Shown one piece after another: positions 51,140 through 62,946 of a DNA stretch of 64,000 bases. Position 1 is the stretch's first letter, and the number at the start of each line of letters is the position of its first letter. The DNA is from Psilocybe azurescens. Taxonomy: Eukaryota; Basidiomycota; Agaricomycetes; Agaricales; Agrocybaceae. Both the position numbers and the translations under genes were made by a program. Under the pieces are notes generated by a model that worked only from the letters and a program-made list of their open reading frames with translations, made no database searches and was not told the origin of the DNA. The DNA lies in NCBI GenBank assembly GCA_023853785.1, contig JAJIRX010000779.1, positions 124,001 to 188,000 on the forward strand, in the 5' to 3' direction.

Positions 51140-54100
51140 TTTATGGGGTGCGGGGACGCGTTGGGGATTATAGGCAGACGTTTTGAAAAATTGTGAGGGG
51201 ACAGGAGACGGTTGGTGTGTATGACCGACGAAGAAGAGATTTGAAGAATGACAAGTGAAGGAGGGGGACTTTATACGTTTTGATCATAACTCGGTGAATA
51301 ATGCGTGCATAGATCGGCAGGTGGATCTGTCCATATGAACTGCTAAACCGATCGGGCCAGCTCAATTTCACTCGTCGCAACTTGGTTCTGACTTTCCATA
51401 TCGGGATGATCTTTACTGATTTCGTGATTAAAGTCGTTTATCGATATAGTTTTGCGTTTCGTCCTGCTCAAAGCCACGCCCCAACTGACATCAGTATAAA
51501 CGAGGCTTGGAGTTCTTTAAATCATCCTCACCAATGATGATGTTACAGCCCCAATGTTACCAAAGATTCTTTGCCCGAGTCCTTTCTCCGACTACCTACT
51601 ATATTTTTCAGACCGTTCGCGCATTTTAGGGTTATCCACAATTTTCTACGGATTACCAGGAAATGGTCCACCCAAATATTTATCTTTAACCAAACGGCGC
51701 CTTTGCTTGCACTTGAAGAAAGGGTTCGAATAGCGATCGTATTAGCACTACATCGATATTCACCTCAATGCGGAAGGACAAACCCGACAGAGGAACTCTC
51801 GGCACGACTCGACTTACGACGTCATGAAACGCTTCCCCAGATTGCCCATTCTATAAATGCTTCTGAATGTGCTCCCTAAAATCCTGTGCAGAGTTCAGAC
51901 AGAACATAGTTTCTTCTTCATGATCTAATCATCTATCCTGGTCTAGTCGAACGAGCACACGGACTTAGTCTTTTGGGTCGTCCGTTTGCTCTAGATAAGA
52001 AAGCCCTTTTTGACTCGTGGTAGACCACGAGCTTCGTCTGCGCTCTCACTCTGTCACCTGCATGGACGCGCTCAAACGGTTGAAGAGACGATATGTGAAC
52101 TTTCTTTGTCACAAGCCTACACATTCATTCATTTTGCACCCTCATTGATTATCAATACCAGTGATTACAGATGTCGGATCACGCAGAATTTGTACCCGAC
52201 AAAAGAACAGCCTCGAAGACCACGATGTGATTGCGGGCGGTCTCATTCCCAAAAGCGTTCATCTCCCTTGCACACGCAGTAAAGAGCTGAGAAGACTCGT
52301 CTACATGGGACATTTCCTCCGATACCGCTTTGAGTCCGCTCTGCTTTGACTACCAACATGATCATAAATGACATTCAGGAAATAGCTCTTCTTCGAAATT
52401 TCTTTGAGAGATCCGCGATACCTTGCAAAGTTTTAAATGTGTTTTACCTAACTATTTACCACATAGAAAATTGTCTTCGAATGTTGTAAGCATGTGGAGT
52501 TCACCGTTCATTTCAGTGAGCAGGAATTAGCCTGAAATTGTTTCTTCGCTGTTCTAAAAATAGCACCGAGCAGCGTGTAGCATGATACTTTTGTGAAGCT
52601 CAGAGGGTGGAATTCTGTCTAAACCTAGCCAACTTCAGATACACATCCGTTTCATGCACCACCAAGCCGCCACGGTTACTTATTCAGGGATTATTACCCT
52701 AATTGTGTGCGTAAGTAAAGGAACGTAAAGTAACTGCTTACAAAAGAGTATTCACTACTACGGAAATTTAATCTAGGCTATGTACTGACCCTCCTCTAAT
52801 CGGCGACCCCGAGGTCAACAGGCGCCTGCAGACCGGTACAGGTGACACCTAATTTTCTCCCGTGATACCCGAGAAGCCTTTGTATTCTTTTTATCCAGCA
52901 AGATTCAAAGCTCTTGCAGGGTGTAAAGCCCGCTTCGTATGTACCGGCTGGTGCTACCCCAGCAGCATATCATAAAGGTGTACCATTGGCGAGAAGGATC
53001 AGGTCTGTTTCGAAGCCTCGAACGTGTATTTATATCTCTGGGGTCCCGTGGTTCCAATTTTTTATTTTATTGTATCGCACCTTCGGTCACATTTCCATGA
53101 TATTGAGTATATTGGCTCTTAAGCGCTCCAGACAGACACGGTACCATCATGTTCCTCATTGGCTCCCAATGCCATATATATGTACACAGTGGTAACTCAC
53201 AGTTGAGACCGAGAGAGCACTGATTTCAAGCTCACCATTAGCATTTATGGAGCTTCAGAACTACAGTCCAATGACCTGAGGGATATTGAAGGAATCTTCA
53301 AAATTAGCCAGTGCTGCAGGACCATGACCCTTATTTCCACAAAATTTAGTATGTAAAACGCCAATCAGTAAGAGTGAAAGAACGAAAGGCAAATTGAAGG
53401 AATACAATGAAGCATGCTAGGTTCGTACAAGTAACGTCGCCGATCAGGACTTCCCTGTTGAAAGATGAGCCTAGGTTCTCCATATGACTATGTTTGTAAA
53501 GAAAAAATTACACTACGGTTTAACTATGGCAGGGTATCATACAGAACTTTATGATCCCAGCTATCGTCTCATGTTCTCTGTACAATGGAGTCGTAATGGT
53601 AGTGACCATGGTTTGACCTAGAAAGGTTCGGCTGGGGGTGCATAATTGGCCAGTGTCCGATTATCAGCCACGGAAATACGAAAACATACCCACTTATGGC
53701 AGTGATGAAACATGGAAGTTACACCCAATGTACATAGTTTGAGTTATTCACTGTCCGTATATGAAGCGGTGGCAAGGACCCCAGTTGCACGTCAGAAATC
53801 AGACAAATAGAAGCTGATTTAGACCTGGTCCTTCTCGCCAACGGTAAGGTGTAAGCGGCCGGCTGGCGCGCAGCTATCCATTAGAGCAATCTAGCATTAT
53901 TTGCGTGAACCATATGCGACCGACACTGCGCCAATAAAAGTGCAAACCGAACTCGGTGACTAGAATTTCTATATTTAAATCGGGGGTTTAATTTCGAGAG
54001 ATTGCTTGTGCTCTACCTCGTCAAACTGAGTCCAGCTCCGCCAGCCATTTACGATGTTTTCGGGTCTTGAATTTGAGTCCTAATTGATTGCTTTAGTTCC

Positions 54101-57100
54101 ATGAGTGAAGGGCTTTTACTTCAGCAGTTTCCGAAGGTCGCCGAGGAGTCTAGATCTTGGGTTCGGTGAACTGCGAGCCTCGAGGAAACCCTTGAACCTT
54201 GAGGAGTGACACCTGCGAATAATTGCATTCAGGTGGTCCCCGTCGTGTTGCATCCTTCTAAGCGAACACTTCTTGAATTCAAATGAGATTATGAGAATCC
54301 CTGCCATTTTGAAGTTACTGAGGCTTCTAGACCCTCGCAAAGACCGAGATTCATAGAATGAAGGACACCCAAAATATCTACCTAATGACCGTGTCCCAAT
54401 GCTCTATCTCTGCCCCTAGAACGAGCCAATCTTACCCCTCCGTTTGTAGGCCACCTACACTCTATAATAGACTCAAGCTTTGTTAATTCAAGCTAACATC
54501 GGGAACTTGAAAGAATGACCGGCGTTACTAGTACTGTGTATAAATCATCATAGTCGGCTCTTGTGTATGCCTGGCTTGTTCACCGGCTTGCAGAAGTCGC
54601 CAAGAATGAAACTCATGAAAGATTTCGGCCTAAAACCCCTAGAAATTCTCGTATTTCTCCCTGCCGAAGCCGCGACGATCGGTGGACTGACTCAAAGCCG
54701 GCCCCGTCCAACGCTCGGTTCGACATTTATTATTATTGTAATATTGACTGGACGAGGACTTAAATCCGGTGAATCGTATCCATGTCAGGAAAATCGTGTA
54801 TAAACGTTCCGCAAGCAGTATCGTGTGGTAAAGTATATTAGTGGCGCGTGTGCGCTAAGTCATAAGTTATTTGTATCTGTCTCGGTTAATGGGTCCTCAC
54901 TTTGCATTTAACGCTCGGTGACATCGAACAATTCGGCATACCATCTGAGTTGCGGTGTGGCGCCGACTGGAACCGCTCAAATCCTTTATCTCTCTCTCTT
55001 TTGCAACCAAGCTAAACTTAAACTCGAACCGTTTCAATGACCTGGTGCTTCATCGTAAAGTTTACCAGCTTTATTGCCTCTGTGTGGCATCAAGCTCGTG
55101 AACTTGAACGCGGATTTGTCTTCCGAGGCTGAGCCACATATTTTCCCGAGTTTCGCCGTCAGCAAGCCTGCGGGTTAAGAGCATTCCGAAGTTACTTGCT
55201 TGTCCTGCTGTTTAGTGCACGGCGTTGATCGGTCTGCTAACACAAAACGTACACACACATCAACCGAATGCCATGTTTATTTTGGGCTCATCCGCTCTAT
55301 TCCGGGATATATGGCGCAAATGAACTTTCAACAAGATGAAAATTGCAGTTGAAAGTAAGTTTTAGAGAATGGTATTAATACGTCTATTTTCACGACGAGT
55401 AGCGGCGAGAGTCCTACACACAGCGCAATCCATTGCTAAATAACGCATCTTCGGACTTATTTGTACCTGTCTTCAATCAGCTTTGAAGTTTTGATTAAAC
55501 TAAACTATACCCACTCTATCCTTCTCCTCCCTCTAAATGACGTATATATGCCTCACCCACTGATTTGTTCGGAATTTTTACAATAACTCTCGACAAAATT
55601 TCCCGGGCCGTCAAGACAAGCCAACTGAATAAGCGCCCAAAATCTGACAACGGAATACCTTGGGGACTGGTACGATGTTTTCAGTAATACTTGCTTACGA
55701 TCATCACATACTATGTGTCGAAGAGAAATAAAACATAGTTAAGAAACGCGGGAGTTTCGAACCAGGCCTATCAAATGAACCATCCGTGTTCGTCAGCTAC
55801 TCGCCATCTGTCCGAATTGCAACCCAACCCGATGAGGCTATCATGTACATGCTTCCAGAATATTTGATGTGTCAAGCTGAACCTTCGAAAATTTCCCAAC
55901 AAAGTGATCACTGTCTGCCAAGTGTCTGTGGCCTGATAGCCAGAAAACTTGAAGAGATGACTGCGCAACCATGGATGTGGTAGGACCCTCAAATCTAACC
56001 AGAAAATAGATATACAGGTTTGATGTCCTGATGTCCGAGCTTATGGCAGATTCTTTGTCGAATGCCATTGGTACTTGAATGGTGCTTCCCAAGATTACTT
56101 AGCCGAGAGAGGGAAAGACGGAAGACGTGAGATATAGAAGGACAGCGGAGCAAGTAGTCGGGGATTGCGTGTTACTCTACACACGAAAGACATGATTTGG
56201 AAGAGTAAAATTCTGGCGAACAAATGGTCAACGTCAAAGCACCGCCTAAAAAATCACGGAGAACACGATTGTTTGAAAAGTGCTTGACACAAGCTCTTGG
56301 AAGTTCATCACTGAGTCTTGGGCAGTGCTGATCTCGGAGTATACAGACCTTGTCCATGGCGTCTTCTCACAGAACATAGCTGATATGTTTTCTTCAACGC
56401 GTCACAATTATCTATTTATATTGCAGATAAGTTAAAGCATCTGATCACCCCGCACAGTGGTGGGAGAATTGATTGAGCGCGAACGGGACCTTCTCAAGAC
56501 CATGATCGAATGAGGTCATTACACAGCCGATAGGCTGCAAATAGAGAAACGGAAGGTAAAGTAGATAGAACTTGAAATATCCACGGAGCAAATGCTCACT
56601 TTGCATACTGTGTCCATGGAGCAATTACTGCTTAAGAGATGCGTATTGCATGGAGTGTTGCCCTTGTCCTGTGCTCTGTCTGAAGCAATCACTGACCTGA
56701 CAAGAGACTTCCGTAAATGAAGGGTTCCGATTGTGGACTATATCAGTGGAACAATAGAAGGCCGGCATCGATAACGATCCCGAACACAACTGTTTTGATA
56801 CATTTGGCCACTTTACGCCAGTCGGTAGATTTCTATGTTTTGTGTATGTCGGACTGCGGTGTTAGAGGATTGTGATGGGCGATGATTCAAAGCAAATGGC
56901 TTGAACCACTGCCTCCCATGATTAGTCGAATCCCATGTGAAATGCATGTTTATCGAAGATGGACATAATTGCAAGGCCTGGCTTTGTGTCAACACGAGCG
57001 CTTCGCTTAGTACCAACGTAACCCCACGTTGGCATAACGTGGCTTTGTAGAGTAGGGTCCACAGACCGGAGGAGATAAAGCCAAAGGCTAGGCAATTGAC

Positions 57101-58410
57101 GGTGTGAATGAAAGGGATTCGCGTAAAAGACAAACCCGGAGGTTGGGAGATATTCGACAAAAGCAAAATGTGTACCGGAGACAAAGCTGTATGTCCGTTG
57201 CTCTTCCTGTACGCTGGCCCGCCCACATCTCTCCGTTGTTCCCCATTGTTGATCATGCCCACAACACCTTTTATAGCGTGCGAGTAACAGCCCTCCGACA
57301 TCAGAATGACGTCGAGGCCCATCACAGAGATCAGCGAAGGCGTTGATTAGACGGAAGCGAGCTGTAATAGATCGGTCAGCGTGTATAACTCGTGGTTGAC
57401 TGGTCACTCGCCTAGTAAGTTTAGGCACATAGACTAGAATTGAATTGAACACTTAGTTCGCATTGTGCCGATGGCTGTTCGATATGTGTTGGTTGGTATA
57501 CTCTTCGTGATGGTCCCCTTCGGCATTAAAACAAAACGCTGATGTTCTATCCCATAGGTCTGCAGGAGGCAAGAAAGAAGTGACGCTGAGAATTGAAAGC
57601 TCAAAGGATCATCAAACACTTGTCAAACACGGGGAGATTAATCCTGAGAATATCAGGGTAGCGGTCGAAGTGATCGACATAGCAATAGCAAAAGCTTCGA
57701 GAAAGGATTCGGAAGGGACAAGATTATTACCTGGCTCGACTGGAAACAAAAGAGCTGGTTCTTTTCTAAGTAAACTGGACGATGAATCCAGCTCAGATTG
57801 CCCACGGTCGTACCATGCGCGTTTATATCACGTGAATGGCTAATTAATGCACGTGTTATGTGGAGCGCGACGCGCCGCGTCTCGGCTGACTGCGCAAGAG
57901 AAACAAAAATACTCCCAGCTGTGCATCTATTATAATAAAAGAGCTCAGACTCTTTCTCACGAGATACAAATCACCATTTTGATTGGCTTAGACAAATATG
58001 CAATCTGATTGGCTGGTCAGCGTCTCCCAGTTTTGGGTGGGGAGCTTGGGGGCAACGTAAATTGATTTCTGAAGCATTCTCAAACCTTCCGTGCTAACTG
58101 GGCACAAGATGTCAGCGACAACAGATGCCTGTGCATCTCTGGAAACTTCTAGAATTTTTGTAGGTGAGAGTATAAAAATGGCCATTTATTAACAGTACTG
58201 GTGGGGTACACTGGAAGAAACAACTGGCCCAAGATTGAGAGGGATGCGTCAACTTACTCTACATAGAAGTATGTACTAGCTGAAGGCTCTCAAAAGGAGG
58301 GAGAGTACAGCTATGAGTCTGTAATGAATGGCTTTGTTCATTTTTTGGCTGCATCGGGTTGCTGCAAAGTTTGTCCCTCATGCGGTTGACAACTTCCTCT
58401 TTTGCCATGT
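51140..58410. other. Gene-poor stretch, right part
   Basis: I see no gene. Overlapping minus-strand open frames at 56813-57452 are the longest, but they lack conserved motifs and show no convincing splice pattern. Near 57960-58010 two GATTGGCT (CCAAT-box) motifs occur close together, without a gene to assign them to. Confidence 0.4.
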
Positions 58411-58414
58411 TAGG

Positions 58415-58620
58415 TTTTTTTTTTTTTTTTGAATTCTCTGGATTATCGTGCAACAAGTAAACTAACCTAAACTAACTACTAAGATGCACAGGTTGGAGAC
58501 GTACCCAACCTGTCTGCGAAAGGGTCTACCTAAGTACAGCTATATGAATTGTAAACTGGCATCTTAGGTTCCCCGTGCGAAGCACGGGTCACTGCTGTTC
58601 ACTACAATTCAGTAATGAGG
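58415..58620. repeat. Compact hairpin element next to a T16 run
   Basis: Three structures lie within 200 bp. First, an uninterrupted run of 16 T at 58415-58430 (a poly-A on the minus strand). Second, a perfect 9-bp inverted repeat ACAGGTTGG/CCAACCTGT (58488-58496 and 58505-58513). Third, the hairpin CCCGTGC-GAA-GCACGGG at about 58574-58590, nested inside a wider inverted repeat TGAATTGTA/TACAATTCA. The core GCGAAGC is a known exceptionally stable DNA mini-hairpin. It may be the end of a short retroposon or a Helitron-like end, but neither is shown. Confidence 0.5.
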
Positions 58621-59897
58621 AGCAAGGTAACACATTTATTCTCATAATGACGTAAAGGAGCCACTTGTCTTATATACACTATGACCAGCATGGTTTGACA
58701 CTAGCCTATCGACTTGACATTCACCACTAGTAACAACTTGGCACATCCTATTCTCTCAGCACTTGCATACTAAATCCATATTTATCGCTAATGTTTGCCT
58801 CACGCATACTACGTAACGTTGGCGCAGCCGGAAATAGGCTTATGAAGGAGAATCCTGGTCCGTCCGATAATTCAATGGTAATGCACCACTTATCGCTTGA
58901 TGCATTGTCTTACAATCGCGCATTGCGAAGCTCTGGGGAGCCGGAGCTTTGGCAGGACTAACAGGCTTTGTATACTGGGCCGGATACAAAGCGGAAGGTA
59001 CCAGCAAAGCTGGACGAGCAAGGGGTGGGTGAGCAGCAGCGAGTGATTGCCATGGTTCTAACGCTGTATCTGCGTTATTATAGCTAAAGAGTTGGAGAGT
59101 CGAGCTTCTCAATACACCGTTCCGAAGTAGGCGGCCAGTATAGTTATCAAGTGCTGACCTGGGGGTCCGTGTACCAAAAGCCAAATCGTTGTGTTCCCTC
59201 AATATCGACAATCTTCAAACATGTACTTTCTAAATTGTTTTCTTCGAGTTGTATTTATATCAGTTTTGTGTTTGTATCTGAACGTTTCTGTGCCGAATTC
59301 TACACCTGTAAATCAACATTTTTGGGGCAGTCTCATGATCTGTACCATGCAAATTTCTTGTTAGCTGAAAGGTTTCTGGTCCTTTAGTCCAAGGGACGAA
59401 ACTAAAGACCTTCGAACGCCATGCTCATGCTGAACACGAATCCTGTGGAGTAGTGCCTTAACAACAAAGTGATGAAGAAGCGACTCATTAAAGCTTCGAA
59501 AAAGCCTATTGCAGCAGACTCTAGAAGGTGTACGTTCGAACTCCACAAGTAATCAAGGTAGCGTGTATTGTGCATAATATTGGCAACAAATAGGAGTGGA
59601 TCATCAGTTCCAAGTCCCTTCTAAAGCATTGCATTATCATCCTCAATCTGCAAGCCGCGTTACGATGATGGCGCCGAGATCATCTCGACGTCCTTTTCTT
59701 GGTTAGCCGTGACTTGGTCGATTAGGTATGAGAGCGTGGATGTGTTCTCCTCACACCTATGACGCAAAGAGTGAGCAGGCGAACTACGCAATAATTAGGT
59801 AGAAAGGAAAACGAGACGAGAAAAGAATAAAGGAAGGCTGTGCGATGCCTGCCCCATGGAACAAGAACACAACCCCTCCCAATAATAATAATAATAC
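58621..59897. other. Intergenic, 3' flank of pwp2
   Basis: No gene is recognised. An AAT/ATT microsatellite (AATAATAATAATAAT) lies at about 59880-59895 just beyond the pwp2 stop. Confidence 0.45.
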
Positions 59898-62775
59898 TCA
59901 CAGTTTCGATATCGATTGCTCGAAGTCACCTAACCCCTTCTGGAGGACTCTGAAGACACTGGCAAACTCTCCAGAACGATCACGAAGCAGACGTCCATGG
60001 GTCATGAGAAGAGTATTGACCCACACAAGATCAAACTCGATGTGTGGGCTTTTGTCGAGGTGTTCTCCTACGAAGCGGAGAAGGAGTGGCACGTAAATCA
60101 CTGGAAGTTGACGAGCTATCAAGCGGATGTCTCCGCGTGGAATCGATTCGTAAACCCGTTGAATGAGGGCCTTTTCATTAAGTCGGAAAGCCATAACAAG
60201 GGCTTTGAGGTATTCATGGTCACCCAGTACGCGCAGAACGGATTGTGGAGTCAAGTCAATGGTAAGATCGAATGGGTCGAAAATAACTGATTCATCAAGA
60301 GAATAGATTAGGAGACCTTCTGTCGAAGCTGCTGCCCAAGCACGACCTGTAGGAGAGAATCGAACACATTTCGTGCGCGCTTCTTGGCGAAACCGACGAA
60401 TTGACATGTCACCAGCGCCACGACTAGCACCCGGAAGGCTTGTATCCAGCCTATCTTCAAGATCGCTCCCATCCCTATCATCAATAAGGTCAACATTGAT
60501 CCCAGCGTCGTTGATCCTTCTGCTATCAAGGAACTCTTGCGTTCCGTCTAGTGACAGATTCTCTGAGATCTGGAACTTCTTCACCATGACTCCTTCTCCT
60601 TCCCGTACATCGTATAAGACGACATATTTGCTGTTTCCACCTGCAAGAAGGCAACGGCCGTCTGCAGTATAAGCCAAACTGTTATATGATTTCCCGGATG
60701 CATTATTCGCAGCCGAAACCCGGTCATCCAACTTCCGTCCGCCCGATACATCTTTCCTTCCATCGATGACGTTGGTTTGCTTGCTATCTTGGATATCGAA
60801 GAATGTAATTTGGCCGTCTAGTGTTGATACGGCAACTTCTTTGCCATCTGGCCTGAAGGCGAGAGCCAGACAATCGGAATTCAACGAGAAAGGCTCCACT
60901 GCACCAGAACGGCCAAAGATATTCCACACGCGCATAGTCTTGTCCCAGGACACGCTCGCCAGCTGGTTGGCGCCTGTAGGCGAGAAGGCGAGGGAACTGA
61001 TAGGGCCGGTGTGTCCTGCCATCACATCGAGTAGCTTGCCTGTTTGTACGGACCATAGGAAAACTTCGAAAGAGTCTGTCGAACCGGCTGCGACAACCTC
61101 TCCGGACGGATCGACCGCCAAGCAGGAGAACTGAACTGGTGATGGCGAGGTGAAAGTTCGGAAATTACGATATCGGATGAGATCATATGCTCGCACAGTA
61201 CCATCCAAAGAGGCGGAAAAAGGACGCTGCCTTGTTTCGCGAATGCGACGTAGGAGATGGGGGCACTGTGTTCGGTGAAAGTGACGAAACAAAATCCCGA
61301 ATATGTTGACCAAACTTTTACTTTGCCGTCATCACCTCCAGTGGCTATTGTCTGGCCATCAGGGGCGTAAGCGAGAGTGTTCATGTCGAAGTAATGCCCT
61401 TGCTGTTTTAGGACGTAGGACTCCGACTGCCATTCCCAGACGAGCAATTGTCCCAGTTTACGTGCACCGAAAGCTAGCCACTCCCCTGAAGGGCTGATAG
61501 CGACAGACGATATCTTTTCCTGAGATATACTCAAAGTATGAATGTTGGAAAATGAAGGCATCTCCCATAGTCCAAAGATACCCGTCGAAAATCCGACCAC
61601 GAGAAGATTCGAAGCAGCGTGGAATGTGGAGCACACGACCCTCGTACCAGGTTGATTAAAGTAATGACGTTTATGGACACCCCATCTCGCGTTGGCGATT
61701 CGATTGAGTAAATCTCGAGAGATTCCGTTCGAAGTCGACGCGATCGGTGTGTTTTCGGCGTCTGAATTTTCATCATCCGAGGTTTCCTTCGCTTTCCAAG
61801 TGAAGACCGCTCCGTCTCTGCTCACGGTATAAATCTAGAGCACATTAAGTTATTAAAGTTGTTGTAAGATCAAGAAACATTGGTGCGCACCGAATTTCCA
61901 TCAACTGAAAAGTATGCACCTAAAACTGCATCTCGATGGCCTGCGAACGTTTTTGGACGGAAACCCTCCACTGGATTTAAAGTGAAAAGTCGGGCAGTCA
62001 TATCTCTCGACGTGGTTATGAAGCATCTTTACTCTAGTCAATTTCGTTGAGGGTAGATGTATGAAAAAATCCACGCACTGTGAATCTGGAGACCACTGGA
62101 TACTTAACACGTCGTCGTGGTGTCCTGTGTATGTCCTATGAAGAGTAAAGGGTGCAAACTCGCGCAAGAGATGATTCGGCGTCTTCCACACTTGAATGTG
62201 AGCTCCATGGGTTATAGCAATATATCTTTGAAATTCAGTGAGTAAAAAGCTGAATTGACATGTATTTTAGTACGCACTGCCCGTCGGGCGAGAACTGGAT
62301 GTCCTTGACCGCTTTGTGGAAGTTAAAATGGTGAAGAACAATGCCTCTCCGGGCGTTCACTAGAAGAGCACGGCCGTCTGAAGATGGATGCGTGAGCGAA
62401 GTTAGTAAACAAAGTATCACACTAATGCCGACCTTCGTCTACTGAAATGAGAACATTTCCGTCAGGGCTTAGCGCAATGGCAGCGATGTTCTTTCGGTTC
62501 TCAAAGGCGAACGTGAACGACTTGTTACTATACGAATAGACCAATGTCAAAATCCATAAGTCGCGAAAAAAAAACACGGTGCAAAACGCACTTTACAAGG
62601 TCGAAGACCGAAACTCTATTCCCAACTGGACTGTAGAGCGAATTGCCATCACGAGTAAAGAGTATATTCCCCTGTCTATAAACTGTCCCGCAGATGTTGG
62701 AAAACTACTGGTAACATCAGAACATAGTCTCGGAATGCAATAATAAAGATGCTTTACCTTGTAGTTGGCCTTCAT
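59898..62775 (-). CDS. pwp2: Pwp2/Utp1, WD40 protein of the small-subunit processome
   Basis: This is a nucleolar WD-repeat protein of the U3 snoRNP small-subunit processome (UTP-B complex), needed for early 18S rRNA cleavages. Exon 1 is tiny (62758-62775, MKANYK), spliced to FSNICGTVYRQGNILFTRDG. Many WD40 blades follow: ENRKNIAAIALSPDG, DGRALLVNARRGIVLHHFNF, AGHRDAVLGAYFSVDG, AISPSGEWLAFGARKLGQL, AGHTGPISSLAFSPTGANQL and CVRFSPTGRAWAAASTEGL. The C-terminal Utp12 domain follows: LTPQSVLRVLGDHEYLKALV, then LIQRVYESIPRGDIRLIARQ and SPHIEFDLVWVNTLLMTHGR, ending KGLGDFEQSISKL with TGA at 59898-59900. One correction is needed at A5 61217-61221 (coding T5, six needed) for VLFSASLDGT. The 5' half has several short introns and the 3' half none. 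It lies head-to-tail behind mak5, with 171 bp between. Confidence 0.95.
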
Positions 62776-62946
62776 CTTTTTGGACACAGCCACCTGACAA
62801 TCACACCGAGAATGTACCCCACCAAGCAAAGGTAAATAAACGCATCTTATCTGATAACTACCTCGTCAGTCTCGAATGCTCGAATGTTATGTCATGCTGG
62901 AAATACAGTATCATATAATGCGCATTAGATCAGTATAACGCTATTT

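Noticed and set aside
55740..55775. B-box-like GGTTCGAAACTCC on the minus strand
   Set aside because: The T-arm stem does not pair and no cloverleaf can be folded.
56813..57452. Two overlapping minus-strand open frames of 170-176 codons
   Set aside because: They have no recognisable motif, no splice pattern and the plus strand is equally open; treated as chance.
58560..58600. Helitron 3' terminus
   Set aside because: The hairpin fits loosely, but the CTRR end is missing on the plus strand and only 4 nt from the stem on the minus strand, and no 5' TC end or Rep/helicase sequence was seen; kept only as a hypothesis.
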